64,000 bases of DNA from Serratia sp. FDAARGOS_506 (GTDB lineage: Bacteria > Pseudomonadota > Gammaproteobacteria > Enterobacterales > Enterobacteriaceae). Positions 10,745 to 20,573 of this stretch are shown piece by piece. The notes beneath the pieces were generated by a model. It saw only the letters and a program-made list of their open reading frames with translations, did not search any database and was not told the DNA's origin. The stretch is taken from positions 1,240,001 through 1,304,000 of the forward strand of contig NZ_CP033831.1 of NCBI RefSeq assembly GCF_003812745.1. Reading direction: 5' to 3'. Positions within the stretch are counted from its first letter, which is position 1; every line of letters starts with the position of its first letter. The position numbers and the translations under genes are program-made.

Positions 10745-11014
10745 CTATTTCCGCGCGTCGCGCAGCCGCTGCAACGTTTCTTCGGGCGACAGACCGCGCT
10801 GATTCTTAATCTCTTGCTTCGCCATCATAGTCAGTTTCAGCAACGCGTTGGACTGGCGCTCCAGATTGCGTTCCCGAATTTCGGCCTCTCTCTCAGCCGC
10901 CGTTTGCACAAACAGCTCAGCAACACCATTTTTTGTGACGTAAACCCCGCCTTCAAACAGATCGGGCGAACCTAATCCTTCTCGCGCCGCTTTTTGGGAC
11001 ATGGTAGTCGTCAT
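10745..11014 (-). CDS. Phd/YefM-like antitoxin
   Basis: Antitoxin partner of the downstream toxin. The 89 residues read MTTTMSQKAAREG..., then the strand-loop-strand VYVTKNGVAELFVQT typical of Phd/YefM folds, and a charged helical C-terminus (AEREAEIRERNLERQ... LSPEETLQRLRDARK) that would wrap the toxin. I chose the ATG at 11014 because GGAGGA lies eight bases upstream; a start 39 bases further out has no such site. These antitoxins usually autoregulate the operon with the toxin. The 89-residue length is normal for the family. Confidence 0.75.
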   Translation of the reverse strand: MTTTMSQKAAREGLGSPDLFEGGVYVTKNGVAELFVQTAAEREAEIRERNLERQSNALLKLTMMAKQEIKNQRGLSPEETLQRLRDARK

Positions 11015-11155
11015 GGTTTTTCCTCCTGCGCATAGGCAATCACGCTGTATCACAGCGGTTCTTTGGATTCACTCAGCCGGGGAGCGATCGCGTGCGGACA
11101 GGTTATCATTTGAACAAGATGGAGGGCAAATTTAGGTCAAATTTATACCCTGATA

Positions 11156-11181
11156 AAAAGAAGGCCCGGCAAGCCGGGCCT
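11156..11181 (-). terminator. Rho-independent terminator after iolB
   Basis: The stem AGGCCCGGC/GCCGGGCCT is followed on the minus strand by TTCTTTTT. It ends the iolA-iolB transcript 8 bp past the iolB stop and isolates it from the toxin-antitoxin pair. Confidence 0.8.
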
Positions 11182-11188
11182 CAAGCGC

Positions 11189-12010
11189 TTATTGCGCGGC
11201 GGGATAGGCGTCGCCGTTAATCCAGGCGTGGTCTTTTTCCCAGGTGAATTTCCACTGTCGCACCGGCCCGGCCATCACGTTGAGATAATAATTGTCGTAG
11301 CCCGCCAGGGTCGCCACCGGGTGGTAACCGCGCGGCACTTTCACCACGTCACGATTGTAGACCGGCATGCACTCGTCGAGCGCGCGGTCGTCGGTATAGA
11401 CGCGCTGCATGCAGAACCCCTGCTCCGGCTGAATGCGGTGATAGTACGTCTCTTCGAGATAGGTTTCGTCCGGCGAATCTTCCCGATCGTGCTTGTGGCT
11501 TGGGTAGGAGCTGGTGTTGCCCTCGTCGGTGTAAACCTCCACCACCAGCAGACTGTCGGCCGGTTCGCTGTCCGGCAGAATGTTGTGCACCAACCGTTGG
11601 TTACGCCCCTTGCCGCGCCGCTCTACGCCGATATCCGCCGGCGTGATCAGCCGTGAAGGCAGGTGGCCGCTGCCGGGCGCGCTGCACACCGCCAGCTCCA
11701 GATCGGTTTCTGCCCGCACGTCGATGCGATCGTGGTGTGGCACATACACCGCGTAAGGCGGCGTGCGCTCGAATGGGCTCATGCGCTTGCCGATATGCGG
11801 GTACTCGGCGCGCAGCGTGGCGACAGAGGCGATACCGGCCACCAACACCAGACACAGCTCCTTGTCGCCGCACTCAAGCTGCAGCGACTGCCCGGCGGCC
11901 AGGTGGTAAACGTCAAAGCCGACATAGCGCCAACCGGCATTTTCCGGCGTCACGTGCTGGATGCGCCCCTCGGCGTTCGGCGTCTGACATTTGGCAAGCA
12001 GTGAAGACAT
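11189..12010 (-). CDS. iolB: 5-deoxy-glucuronate isomerase IolB
   Basis: Isomerises 5-deoxy-D-glucuronate to 5-dehydro-2-deoxy-D-gluconate, the substrate of IolC. The 273 residues match the family length and show the bicupin layout, with the metal-site motif SSYPSHKHDRE in the second half, followed by the EETYYHRIQPEQGFCMQRVYTDD stretch and PRGYHPV, both typical of IolB. The start ATG at 12010 follows AGGAG. It lies 77 bp downstream of iolA and probably shares its promoter. Confidence 0.95.
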   Translation of the reverse strand: MSSLLAKCQTPNAEGRIQHVTPENAGWRYVGFDVYHLAAGQSLQLECGDKELCLVLVAGIASVATLRAEYPHIGKRMSPFERTPPYAVYVPHHDRIDVRAETDLELAVCSAPGSGHLPSRLITPADIGVERRGKGRNQRLVHNILPDSEPADSLLVVEVYTDEGNTSSYPSHKHDREDSPDETYLEETYYHRIQPEQGFCMQRVYTDDRALDECMPVYNRDVVKVPRGYHPVATLAGYDNYYLNVMAGPVRQWKFTWEKDHAWINGDAYPAAQ

Positions 12011-12087
12011 CTCGATTCTCCTGTTAACTCCCCGTGCAAAGGCCGCTGCCCCGCAGGAGCAACGGCCCGCTCATACTCTGAAATCGC

Positions 12088-13593
<1,506 letters not shown>

Positions 13594-14149
13594 GTCACGC
13601 CCTCTTTTCAAGTCCGCTGTCGCCTGACCACACGTAGGTGGCGCGGCGTTAATCGTCCCGCTCGCCAAACCCCGTCGGCAAGCCGGCTAAATCCTGACCG
13701 GATACAGCAAACTCTATTTCATTGAAAAAAAAGTTTCAAATAAATTGTTTTGGAAAATTTATTTTTAGTGCGTGAGGTCGCAATTTTGCGGTGTCGATCG
13801 GGTTGATGCTTTCATTACCGTGCCAAGCAAAGCGCGATGACAGGGGAGAAATCGCGGGCAATGCACACTGACTTTGCTACATAAAATCCGCGCCGTGCCT
13901 GCCCTGCCGCCGTTACCGTCCGCCCCCGGGCGCCCAAGATGCCTGGAGCGCTCACAACGGTTTTTTTTGAACTGGATCTAAAAATCAATATTCCATTATT
14001 CACTAATTATGAAATAAATGTTCTTGTTTGTTCCAGTATTTATCGACGACATCGCCTTGATGACAGGCACGGTTCACACCCTTCCGCTCGCCCTCTCCCC
14101 GACACCCCAACCGTGCGGACGGAAGCCAGGATAAAAATCGGAGCAACAC
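13594..14149. promoter_or_regulatory. iolA/iolT divergent control region
   Basis: No gene is seen. The iolA-proximal AT-rich part holds the palindrome TTTCA-T-TGAAA at 13717-13727 followed by TTTCAA at 13734-13739. The iolT-proximal AT-rich part holds ATGAAA at 14009-14014. These are the same hexamers as in the other iol promoters, so both divergent genes are probably under IolR. The central part (about 13800-13960) is GC-rich and uninformative. Confidence 0.5.
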
Positions 14150-15592
14150 ATGTCATATCAGCGTAAGCACAATACCGGCTACATATTGCGAATTTGCGGC
14201 ATCGCCGCCTTGGGCGGCATTCTGTTCGGCTACGATACCGCCGTGATCTCCGGCGCGATCGAAGCGTTGAAAACCTATTTCAGTCTCAGCCCGGCCGAAA
14301 CCGGTTGGGCGGTCTCCAACGTGGTGATCGGCTGCGTGGTCGGCGCCTTCGCCGCCGGGCCGCTGGCGGCGCGCTGGGGCCGTAAAAAGGCGCTGATGCT
14401 GGCGGCACTGCTGTTCACCGTGTCCGCCGTCGGCGCGGCCTTGGCCCCGACCTTCACCTGGTTCGTCATCTACCGCATCATCGGCGGGCTGGCGGTCGGC
14501 ATTGCCGCCACCGTGTCGCCGATGTACATGTCGGAAGTATCGCCGAAAGACATGCGCGGGCGCGCGCTCAGCATGCAGCAGTTCGCCATCGTGTTCGGCC
14601 AAATCGTGATTTTCTACGTCAACTTCAAAATCGCCAGCCTCGCCAGCGAAGCCTGGCTGGTGGAAATGGGCTGGCGCTGGATGTTCGCCTCAGGCGTGAT
14701 CCCCTGCATCCTGTTCTGCATCCTGGTATTCGTCATTCCTGAATCCCCGCGCTGGAACGTAATGATGGGGCGCGACGATCAGGCACTGGCGATGTTGACC
14801 AAGGTCTCCAACGCCGCCCACGCGCAGAATCTGCTGAAAGAAATCAAAGACTCGCTGCAGCAGGATCAACAGCAGCAGCACCGGAAGCTGAACTACGGCG
14901 ATGTGCGGGTACGTTTCATCCTGTTCGTCGGCTGCATGATCGCCATGTTGCAGCAGGTGACCGGCGTCAACGTGATGATGTATTACGCGCCGGTGGTGCT
15001 GAAAACCGTCACCGAAAACGCGCAGGAAGCGCTGTTCCAAACCATCTGGATCGGCGTGCTGCAGCTGGTCGGTTCGGTCATCGGCGCCATGCTGATGGAT
15101 CGCATGGGCCGCATCCCGCTGATGCGCTACGGCACGCTGGGCGCCATCGCCGGCCTGCTGCTCACCTCGTATGCGCTCTACACCCAGGCCACCGGCTATT
15201 TCGCGCTGTTCGGCATGCTGTTCTTCATGGTGTTTTATGCGCTGTCCTGGGGCGTCGGCGCCTGGGTGCTGGTGTCGGAAATCTTCCCGAACCGCATGCG
15301 CGCGCAGGGGATGAGCATCGCCGTCGGCTGCATGTGGGTCGCCAACTTCGCGGTGTCGCAGTCGTTCCCGATGATCAACGACCACCCTTACCTGTTCTCT
15401 CATTTCCACGGCGCCTTCCCGATGTGGATCTTCGCCGCCTGCTGCCTGTTCAGCTACTGGTTCATCGGCCGCTACATTCCGGAAACCAAAGGCGTCTCGC
15501 TGGAAAAAATGGAGCAGGTGGTGCTGGCCAAACGCCACCGTCACCCCCTGCCCGACGGCAAGCCGCTGCCGCTGGAAAACGGTAAATCCTGA
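14150..15592 (+). CDS. iolT: MFS sugar:proton symporter, myo-inositol transporter IolT
   Basis: Inner-membrane proton-coupled uptake of myo-inositol. The 480 residues are predicted to form 12 transmembrane helices with a central cytoplasmic loop, and carry the sugar-porter signatures GYDTAVISGA in helix 1, RWGRKKAL between helices 2 and 3, PESPRW before the loop, QQVTGVN in helix 7, and PETKG near the C-terminus. The start ATG at 14150 is preceded by GGAG. It is the first gene of the rightward iolT-iolI pair. Substrate assignment rests on context and strong resemblance to IolT1-type transporters. Confidence 0.9.
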   Translation: MSYQRKHNTGYILRICGIAALGGILFGYDTAVISGAIEALKTYFSLSPAETGWAVSNVVIGCVVGAFAAGPLAARWGRKKALMLAALLFTVSAVGAALAPTFTWFVIYRIIGGLAVGIAATVSPMYMSEVSPKDMRGRALSMQQFAIVFGQIVIFYVNFKIASLASEAWLVEMGWRWMFASGVIPCILFCILVFVIPESPRWNVMMGRDDQALAMLTKVSNAAHAQNLLKEIKDSLQQDQQQQHRKLNYGDVRVRFILFVGCMIAMLQQVTGVNVMMYYAPVVLKTVTENAQEALFQTIWIGVLQLVGSVIGAMLMDRMGRIPLMRYGTLGAIAGLLLTSYALYTQATGYFALFGMLFFMVFYALSWGVGAWVLVSEIFPNRMRAQGMSIAVGCMWVANFAVSQSFPMINDHPYLFSHFHGAFPMWIFAACCLFSYWFIGRYIPETKGVSLEKMEQVVLAKRHRHPLPDGKPLPLENGKS

Positions 15593-15624
15593 TCTCTCAC
15601 CCCTGACCGCTGGAGTAATGCCTC

Positions 15625-16461
15625 ATGACCATTGCGCTGAACCGCTTCTGCATTAACCGCAAGATCGCGCCGAATCTCGATCTGGACAGTTTTTTCCGCC
15701 TGGTGAAACGCTGTGGGCTCAGTAAGGTTGAGCTGCGCAACGACATGCCCAGCGGCAAGGTGACAGACGATCTGAGCGACACGCAGCTCAACGCGCTCGC
15801 CGCGCAATACGGCATCGAGATCGTCACGATCAACGCCCTTGGCATGTTCAATCGGGTAGACGACCCGGCGGCGCTGCAGCAGCGCGCCGAAGCGCTGCTG
15901 GCGCAGGCACAGGCCATCCACAGCCGGGCGCTGGTGCTGTGCCCGCACTGCAGCGCCGATGACAAGCGCAGCGAGCAACAAAAACGGGACGACACCCTCG
16001 CCGCGTTGCGGTTGCTGGCGCCGCTGTTTGCCCGCTATGGCGTGCAGGGGTACGTCGAGCCGCTGGGATTCGGCATCAGCTCGCTGCGATCGTCGCTGCT
16101 GACCCAGGCGCTTATCGGCGATTCGGGCGCACCGTACCGCATCGTGCTCGATACTTTCCACCACTATCTGAGCGGCGTGGCGCAGGCCGACTTCGACGCG
16201 CAAATCCAGGTGGCGCAGATCGGCCTGGTGCATCTGTCCGGCGTGGAGGACGGGAGGGATAAAGACGCGCTGAGCGACGAAGAGCGCATCATGCTGAGCG
16301 CAGGCGATCGGCTGGAGAGCCGCCGCCAGGTGCAGAACCTGGAACGCCTGGGCTACACCGGCGTCTATGCCTTCGAACCCTTCTCTTCGCAGCTGGAAAG
16401 CTGGAGCGAGGCGGATATCGAACGGGAAATCCGCCAGAGCATCGCCCTGCTGCAAGGGTAA
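15625..16461 (+). CDS. iolI: TIM-barrel inosose isomerase-like protein (IolI-like)
   Basis: Xylose-isomerase-like TIM barrel of 278 residues, 32 bp behind iolT. Likely metal and acid residues are seen in VELRNDMPSG, GYVEPLGFG, IVLDTFHHYLSG, VHLSGVED and YAFEPFSS. IolI proteins interconvert inosose isomers so that D-chiro-inositol-derived or other keto-inositols enter the main route; that role is inference here. It differs clearly from IolE and IolH in this locus, so three members of this fold are present. The start ATG at 15625 follows TGGAG. Confidence 0.8.
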   Translation: MTIALNRFCINRKIAPNLDLDSFFRLVKRCGLSKVELRNDMPSGKVTDDLSDTQLNALAAQYGIEIVTINALGMFNRVDDPAALQQRAEALLAQAQAIHSRALVLCPHCSADDKRSEQQKRDDTLAALRLLAPLFARYGVQGYVEPLGFGISSLRSSLLTQALIGDSGAPYRIVLDTFHHYLSGVAQADFDAQIQVAQIGLVHLSGVEDGRDKDALSDEERIMLSAGDRLESRRQVQNLERLGYTGVYAFEPFSSQLESWSEADIEREIRQSIALLQG

Positions 16462-16490
16462 AAAAAACGGCCTCCGCGGAGGCCGTTTTT
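16462..16490. terminator. Bidirectional terminator between iolI and fetB
   Basis: The perfect stem ACGGCCTC/GAGGCCGT is flanked by an A run on the left and a T run on the right, so it can stop both the iolT-iolI transcript and the converging fetAB transcript. Confidence 0.9.
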
Positions 16491-16497
16491 CATGGCG

Positions 16498-17271
16498 TTA
16501 CTTCAGGTTGCCGACCACCAGCTGGTGGCGCTCATTGTAAAACTTACGGTAGGCCAGATAGCAGGCGATGATGGTCGACAGGCTGGCGGTGGAAAGCAGC
16601 ATGAAGGTCACCATAATCTGGTATTTGATCGCTTTCACCGGATCGATGCCGGCGAAGATCAGCCCGGACATCATGCCCGGCAGGCTGACCAGCCCGACGG
16701 TTTTCGCCGAGTCCACGGTCGGGATCAGCGAAGCGCGGATGCTGTCGCGGATCAACGCCGCCGAAGCGAACTTGGGCGTCGCCCCCAGGCTGAGCATCTC
16801 CTGAATCTTCTGCTGTTCGCTTTTGAAACGCTGGCCGAGGTTGGTGTAGCACAATCCCACCGCCACCATGGCGTTACCGGCGATCATCCCGGAGATGGGG
16901 ATCACCTGCATCGGCGTAAATTCGATGGAGCCGGTCAATACCAGCACCGCCAGCGTCAGCACCGCGCCGGTGGTGATGGCAATAAACGACGTCACGAACG
17001 CATGTTCGACGTACTTGCTGCGTTTCTTGGCGTTGTAGGCCGCGTTAAAGCAGATGAACAGCACCATCAACACGGTGAGAACCGCATTATCCAGATCGAA
17101 AATATACTTCAGCACGTAGCCAACGATGATCAGCTGCACCACTGCGCGGCAGATGCTCCAGATAATGTCCTTTTCCAGCGCCAGTTTTTCCCGGTGGCTG
17201 ATCAGGATGGCGACCACCACCAGGACCATCGACAAGCCTAAGGATTCGTTGGTGATGTTATGCTGATTCAT
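16498..17271 (-). CDS. fetB: Iron export ABC transporter permease FetB
   Basis: Membrane part of the FetAB exporter, which in E. coli lowers iron stress under peroxide. The 257 residues of the UPF0014/FetB family have about seven hydrophobic segments and the signature LPGMMSGLIFAGIDPVKAIKYQIMV. The cytoplasmic loop LCYTNLGQRFKSEQQKIQEMLSLGA is also typical. The start ATG at 17271 overlaps the fetA end by 14 bp, so the two are translationally coupled. Iron as substrate is taken from the family; other metals are possible. Confidence 0.92.
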   Translation of the reverse strand: MNQHNITNESLGLSMVLVVVAILISHREKLALEKDIIWSICRAVVQLIIVGYVLKYIFDLDNAVLTVLMVLFICFNAAYNAKKRSKYVEHAFVTSFIAITTGAVLTLAVLVLTGSIEFTPMQVIPISGMIAGNAMVAVGLCYTNLGQRFKSEQQKIQEMLSLGATPKFASAALIRDSIRASLIPTVDSAKTVGLVSLPGMMSGLIFAGIDPVKAIKYQIMVTFMLLSTASLSTIIACYLAYRKFYNERHQLVVGNLK

Positions 17272-17935
17272 GCTGTTGCTCCTGTTGCTCGGCGCCGTGT
17301 GCGCGCAGGGTGATAACCTCGTCCGCGTGCGCTATCTCTTCGGTATCGTGCGTCACCCACAGCACCGCCAGCCGGTGTTCCGCCACCAGCTGATGAACGA
17401 TTTCGTTGACGTTGCGCTTATTTTCCTCGTCCAGCGCGCTGGTGATCTCATCGAGCAACAGCACCCGCGGCATAAACTGCAGGTTGCGGATCAGGGATAC
17501 GCGTTGCTTCTCCCCGCCGGACAGCTCATTGATGCTTTTGGTCAGCATTGCCTCCGGCAGCCCGAAACGTGCCAGATCGGCCTTCATTTTGCGCTCGGCC
17601 GGCGGCTGTTGGCGGATCTGGTAGGGCAGCGCCAGATTGTCGTAAACCGTATTGCCGAACAGTGCCGGCGTCTGGAAGCAATAAGAGACCTGTTTGCGGT
17701 ACTCCTCCGGCGATATCTCGGCGATCGCCCGGCCATCGAAATAGAGGTTTCCGCTCGTCGGATCCATTAAGGAAGAGATGATTTTCAGTAAGGTGCTTTT
17801 CCCGCAGCCGGAAGGGCCGGTGATCAATTTAAATTCCCCTTCCCCCAGCGTGAAAGAGACGGAGTCCAGGATCACCTGGTTGTCTATTTGATAATGAATA
17901 TCATCCAATCTCAGTATGTCTTTCTTTTCCTTCAT
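17258..17935 (-). CDS. fetA: Iron export ABC transporter ATP-binding protein FetA
   Basis: ATPase partner of FetB. The 225 residues contain Walker A GPSGCGKSTL (about 40-49), the Q-loop in SYCFQTPALFG, signature LSGGEKQR, Walker B VLLLDEITSALD and the H-loop VTHD, so all catalytic motifs are intact. The length equals that of the E. coli protein. The start ATG at 17935 opens the fetAB operon; no terminator separates it from fetB. Confidence 0.93.
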   Translation of the reverse strand: MKEKKDILRLDDIHYQIDNQVILDSVSFTLGEGEFKLITGPSGCGKSTLLKIISSLMDPTSGNLYFDGRAIAEISPEEYRKQVSYCFQTPALFGNTVYDNLALPYQIRQQPPAERKMKADLARFGLPEAMLTKSINELSGGEKQRVSLIRNLQFMPRVLLLDEITSALDEENKRNVNEIVHQLVAEHRLAVLWVTHDTEEIAHADEVITLRAHGAEQQEQQHESA

Positions 17936-18042
17936 TGTGATGCCGGCTCCCTACACCTGTTCCCGTCTGAGCGATAAGTATATGGCTGCAAAAAACATCT
18001 TAGCAATGCCTGTGCGGCGGACAGGGCGCGAGAAGGTGGAGC

Positions 18043-18063
18043 GGCGGAGCGAAATGCTCCGCC
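18043..18063. terminator. Stem-loop downstream of the PapI-like gene
   Basis: A perfect 8-bp stem GGCGGAGC/GCTCCGCC with loop GAAAT lies 63 bp past the end of the leftward PapI-like gene and upstream of fetA. There is no T run, so it may be an mRNA-stabilising end rather than a true terminator. Confidence 0.35.
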
Positions 18064-18125
18064 AAATGATAAGATTAATTAATGATTAGCTGTAGGAATA
18101 GTCAAAAGCGACCGGCAAGGTCGAA

Positions 18126-18413
18126 TCACTCTTTTTTTAGCACTGCCTGTTCGTCGCAGCTGTACCAACGTAGAGAATTATTAATGCTGCGGTGGGTGCA
18201 ATGCACCTTACCCTCCTTTTCCAGCGCCAGCAGCAGGGTGCGGGTGGTATAAATATTTTCGCCGCATTTATCCGCCAGTTCGCGCGTCTTCGGCCACTGC
18301 TCCGGCGGGGGATGATGCCCCCCAGACCCTTCAACACGATCCCTGCACAATCCTTGCAACACATTCAGCATCAGCGATTTTCTGCTTTCAAACGTTTTCG
18401 GCGCCTTGGCCAT
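18126..18413 (-). CDS. PapI/FaeA-family fimbrial transcriptional regulator
   Basis: Small winged-helix protein of 95 residues like PapI and FaeA, which act with Lrp and Dam methylation to switch fimbrial operons. The HTH core TRELADKCGENIYTTRTLLLALEKEGKV is followed by the wing THRSINNSLRWYS. Between helix 1 and the recognition region there is an extra Gly/His/Pro-rich stretch (EGSGGHHPPPEQWP) that short PapI proteins lack. A strong AGGAGGA precedes the ATG at 18413. It is the last gene of the leftward lipoprotein-PPIase-regulator group, facing away from the fimbrial operon it probably controls. Confidence 0.82.
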   Translation of the reverse strand: MAKAPKTFESRKSLMLNVLQGLCRDRVEGSGGHHPPPEQWPKTRELADKCGENIYTTRTLLLALEKEGKVHCTHRSINNSLRWYSCDEQAVLKKE

Positions 18414-18451
18414 AGCATTCCTCCTGAGTGGTTACTGCTGAGCTCCCCCGC

Positions 18452-19582
18452 TCATGACTGCACGTCAGCGATGCGCAGGGTATAAATCATCGTGGCGTCC
18501 GGAGGGATCGTCGGCGGACTGCCCTGCTTGCCGTACGCCAGCGCCGGCGGCACCACCAGCGTGATCGAACCGTGGCGCTGCAGCTTTTCGATAGCGGCGC
18601 GAAACAGCGGCGGGTAGCGCGTCAACGGCTGCGAGATCACCGTCCCCGCCAGTTCCATGTCTTTGACCACCCGGCCGTCGGTCAGGCTTTCGCGCACCAC
18701 GATATCCACTCGATCGTCGGCGCCGATCGCCCCGCTACCGGCATAGTCCACTCGGTAGTAGAAACCGAGCGCATCTTGCTTGACCCCCTCCTGACGGGCG
18801 AAATCGGCCAGATAGGCCTTGCCGTCCAGAGGGGAAGCCTGCGTCTGTTGCGCTTGCTGCAGCCGCTGCTGCGCCGTGTGCAGAGCGCTGTCGATAACGG
18901 CTTCATCCAGCCGCAACCGCCCGGCCAGGGTATCGGCGATGCCCGCCAGCAACAGCTGCCGATCCGCCTCCAGCCCAGCGCGCCGATTCTCCTGCTGCAG
19001 ATGCAAAATGTCGCGCCCGAGCGATACGCCGGCGGCATACGCCAGTTTGTCCGCCTCGCTAGTCAGCAAGGGCGGCTCGGCCGCCTGCTGCCGCTCGGCC
19101 AGCAAGGTGTCTATCCGTTGCTGTTGCCGCGTCAACTGCGCCGCCAACCTTGCGCTGCGCTGTTCGGCCCGCGCTAGCGAAGCGGCCAATACCCCCACCT
19201 CAGGCACCGGCGCAACGGCCTGCCGCAATCCCTTCAGGGCATCGACCAGAGGCCGAATATCGACGACGGCCCGCTCCCGTTTCGGTGCCGCCTGAGCCGC
19301 CGCTAACTGGCGCTCCAACTGACGGATTTTCTCCGCCTGCCGTTGCAAAGACTGCTTCAGTGAAGTTAAACGAACGCTGTCTGCCCCGACGATGGCAGCC
19401 GGTTTGGCGGCCGGTGCGGGCGCCGGTTTACGCGCGGCTTCTTCCTTGAGCGCGGCCGGCGGTGCCTGCCGCTGTTCGGCAAACTTCAACAGGGCGGGAA
19501 TGCCGTCGTCGGCGGCACAAGCCGCCCCGTTCGCCGTCAACAGCCAAAAAGCCATCGCCCATCCTTGCGCGCATCGCTTCAT
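18452..19582 (-). CDS. Periplasmic FKBP-type peptidyl-prolyl isomerase-like protein with coiled coil
   Basis: Exported protein of 376 residues. A signal peptide covers about 1-23 (cut after GAACA). A Pro/Ala-rich linker and a long heptad-like Gln/Arg/Leu region (about 65-165) follow, then an FKBP N-terminal dimerisation-like domain (about 170-270; KLAYAAGVSLGRDI) and a C-terminal FKBP domain (about 270-376; VVPPALAYGKQGSPPTIPPDATMIYTL). This resembles FkpA/Mip with an added coiled coil. The segment that normally holds the active-site Trp (VIPGW in FkpA) reads ...YPPLFRAAIEKL, so chaperoning rather than isomerase catalysis is possible. It starts 2 bp after the lipoprotein stop and is 38 bp from the PapI-like gene. 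A role in pilin folding is inference. Confidence 0.8.
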   Translation of the reverse strand: MKRCAQGWAMAFWLLTANGAACAADDGIPALLKFAEQRQAPPAALKEEAARKPAPAPAAKPAAIVGADSVRLTSLKQSLQRQAEKIRQLERQLAAAQAAPKRERAVVDIRPLVDALKGLRQAVAPVPEVGVLAASLARAEQRSARLAAQLTRQQQRIDTLLAERQQAAEPPLLTSEADKLAYAAGVSLGRDILHLQQENRRAGLEADRQLLLAGIADTLAGRLRLDEAVIDSALHTAQQRLQQAQQTQASPLDGKAYLADFARQEGVKQDALGFYYRVDYAGSGAIGADDRVDIVVRESLTDGRVVKDMELAGTVISQPLTRYPPLFRAAIEKLQRHGSITLVVPPALAYGKQGSPPTIPPDATMIYTLRIADVQS

Positions 19583-19584
19583 GG

Positions 19585-19998
19585 CTACAGATTCTCAACC
19601 CGGCTGGACAGATCGGACATCAGCTCATGTTCGACGTCGGCGCAGAATTTCTCGGTTTTATATTGATAAAGAGCATCAATCGCTTTACGGGTGCTCTCAT
19701 CCACGTTCCCACGTACCCCGGCATATCCGGAAGCATTGGAAAGCAGACCGTTAAAATAGGCTATGCGCTTCTGGTAACTTTGCGGATTAATATTCTTTAA
19801 CGAATTAACTCGTTGTTGGCAAAGCGCGATGCGTTGCTCATCGGATTTATCATTAGGATTGTTCTGTGAGATTTTTTTCACAGAATTCAGTTTTGTCTTG
19901 CTACCGCCCGCACAGCCAGACAACGCCATAAAAGACAGAAAAAATATAGCCAAACCCACCGTGCGGCGTCCGCCGCAAGCATTAATCATCGTTATCAT
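19585..19998 (-). CDS. Small putative lipoprotein
   Basis: Protein of 137 residues that I do not recognise. It has an N-terminal hydrophobic segment and the lipobox L-S-G-C (FMALSGCAGGSK), so the mature protein would be lipid-anchored, starting at Cys29. The mature part is helical and polar (QRIALCQQRVNSLKNINPQSYQKR..., then ESTRKAIDALYQYKTEKFCADVEHELM), with two further cysteines that could form a disulphide. The ATG at 19998 is used; the ATG at 19989 is an alternative. It is the first gene of the leftward group with the FKBP-like protein and the PapI-like regulator. Confidence 0.65.
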   Translation of the reverse strand: MITMINACGGRRTVGLAIFFLSFMALSGCAGGSKTKLNSVKKISQNNPNDKSDEQRIALCQQRVNSLKNINPQSYQKRIAYFNGLLSNASGYAGVRGNVDESTRKAIDALYQYKTEKFCADVEHELMSDLSSRVENL

Positions 19999-20068
19999 TC
20001 CGTTTATAATCCTTTAATTGTCACTTAGGTCATCATTATGTGGCGAACGGCAGCGGCACATGCCTTAA

Positions 20069-20082
20069 TTTGATTAATCAAA
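20069..20082. promoter_or_regulatory. 14-bp perfect palindrome upstream of the lipoprotein gene
   Basis: TTTGATTAATCAAA reads the same on both strands and lies 71 bp upstream of the leftward lipoprotein start. It could be an operator or an Lrp/H-NS-type site; nothing in the sequence identifies the binder. Confidence 0.4.
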
Positions 20083-20355
20083 ATAGGTTAGGTAGCGAAA
20101 AATCCCTATATCGCAATGCGATAGAATAATTCACTACCGGTAAAATTGTTATTTAATTGTTAACCAATTAGATCTAAACGCAGGCTAAACGCGAATAAGA
20201 AACCCAATCAATCGTGAACAGAAAACCATGAAACAACAATAAAAACAATGAATTATGTTTTATATTTTGTTTCTAACGGGAAATTCAGCATCTGCTGCCT
20301 AAGAGCGATATTAGCAAAACAATATTGTGAATTGTAGGTGCCACCCTATTTCATC

Positions 20356-20425
20356 CGATCTAATATCTCGCATATCGTTATTTATATAGTGATTTATACT
20401 GGATAATATTTGTATACGATCTATT
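20356..20425. promoter_or_regulatory. Pair of CGATCTA Dam sites (possible pap-like switch)
   Basis: CGATCTAATA begins at 20356 and CGATCTATTG at 20417, so two GATC sites in near-identical context lie 61 bp apart. In pap the two switching GATC sites are also in CGATCT context but 102 bp apart. The adjacent PapI-like regulator makes a Dam/Lrp switch plausible; the shorter spacing argues for caution. Confidence 0.35.
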
Positions 20426-20573
20426 GGTTTTAAAGCAAATATATTTCTTTTTCCTTTTAGTTTTATATTCTGAATTTGACTTAATTTAATAAAATCTATT
20501 TCCAAGCAATACTATTATTTGCAAGAATATTCCCAGCAACACGCCACACTTAAAACCCGTATTTTATTTACCA

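Noticed and set aside
20311-20505. A 64-codon minus-strand frame in the fimbrial control region, considered as a PapB-like regulator
   Set aside because: It shows no PapB resemblance, has a weak start context, and open frames are expected in AT-rich DNA.
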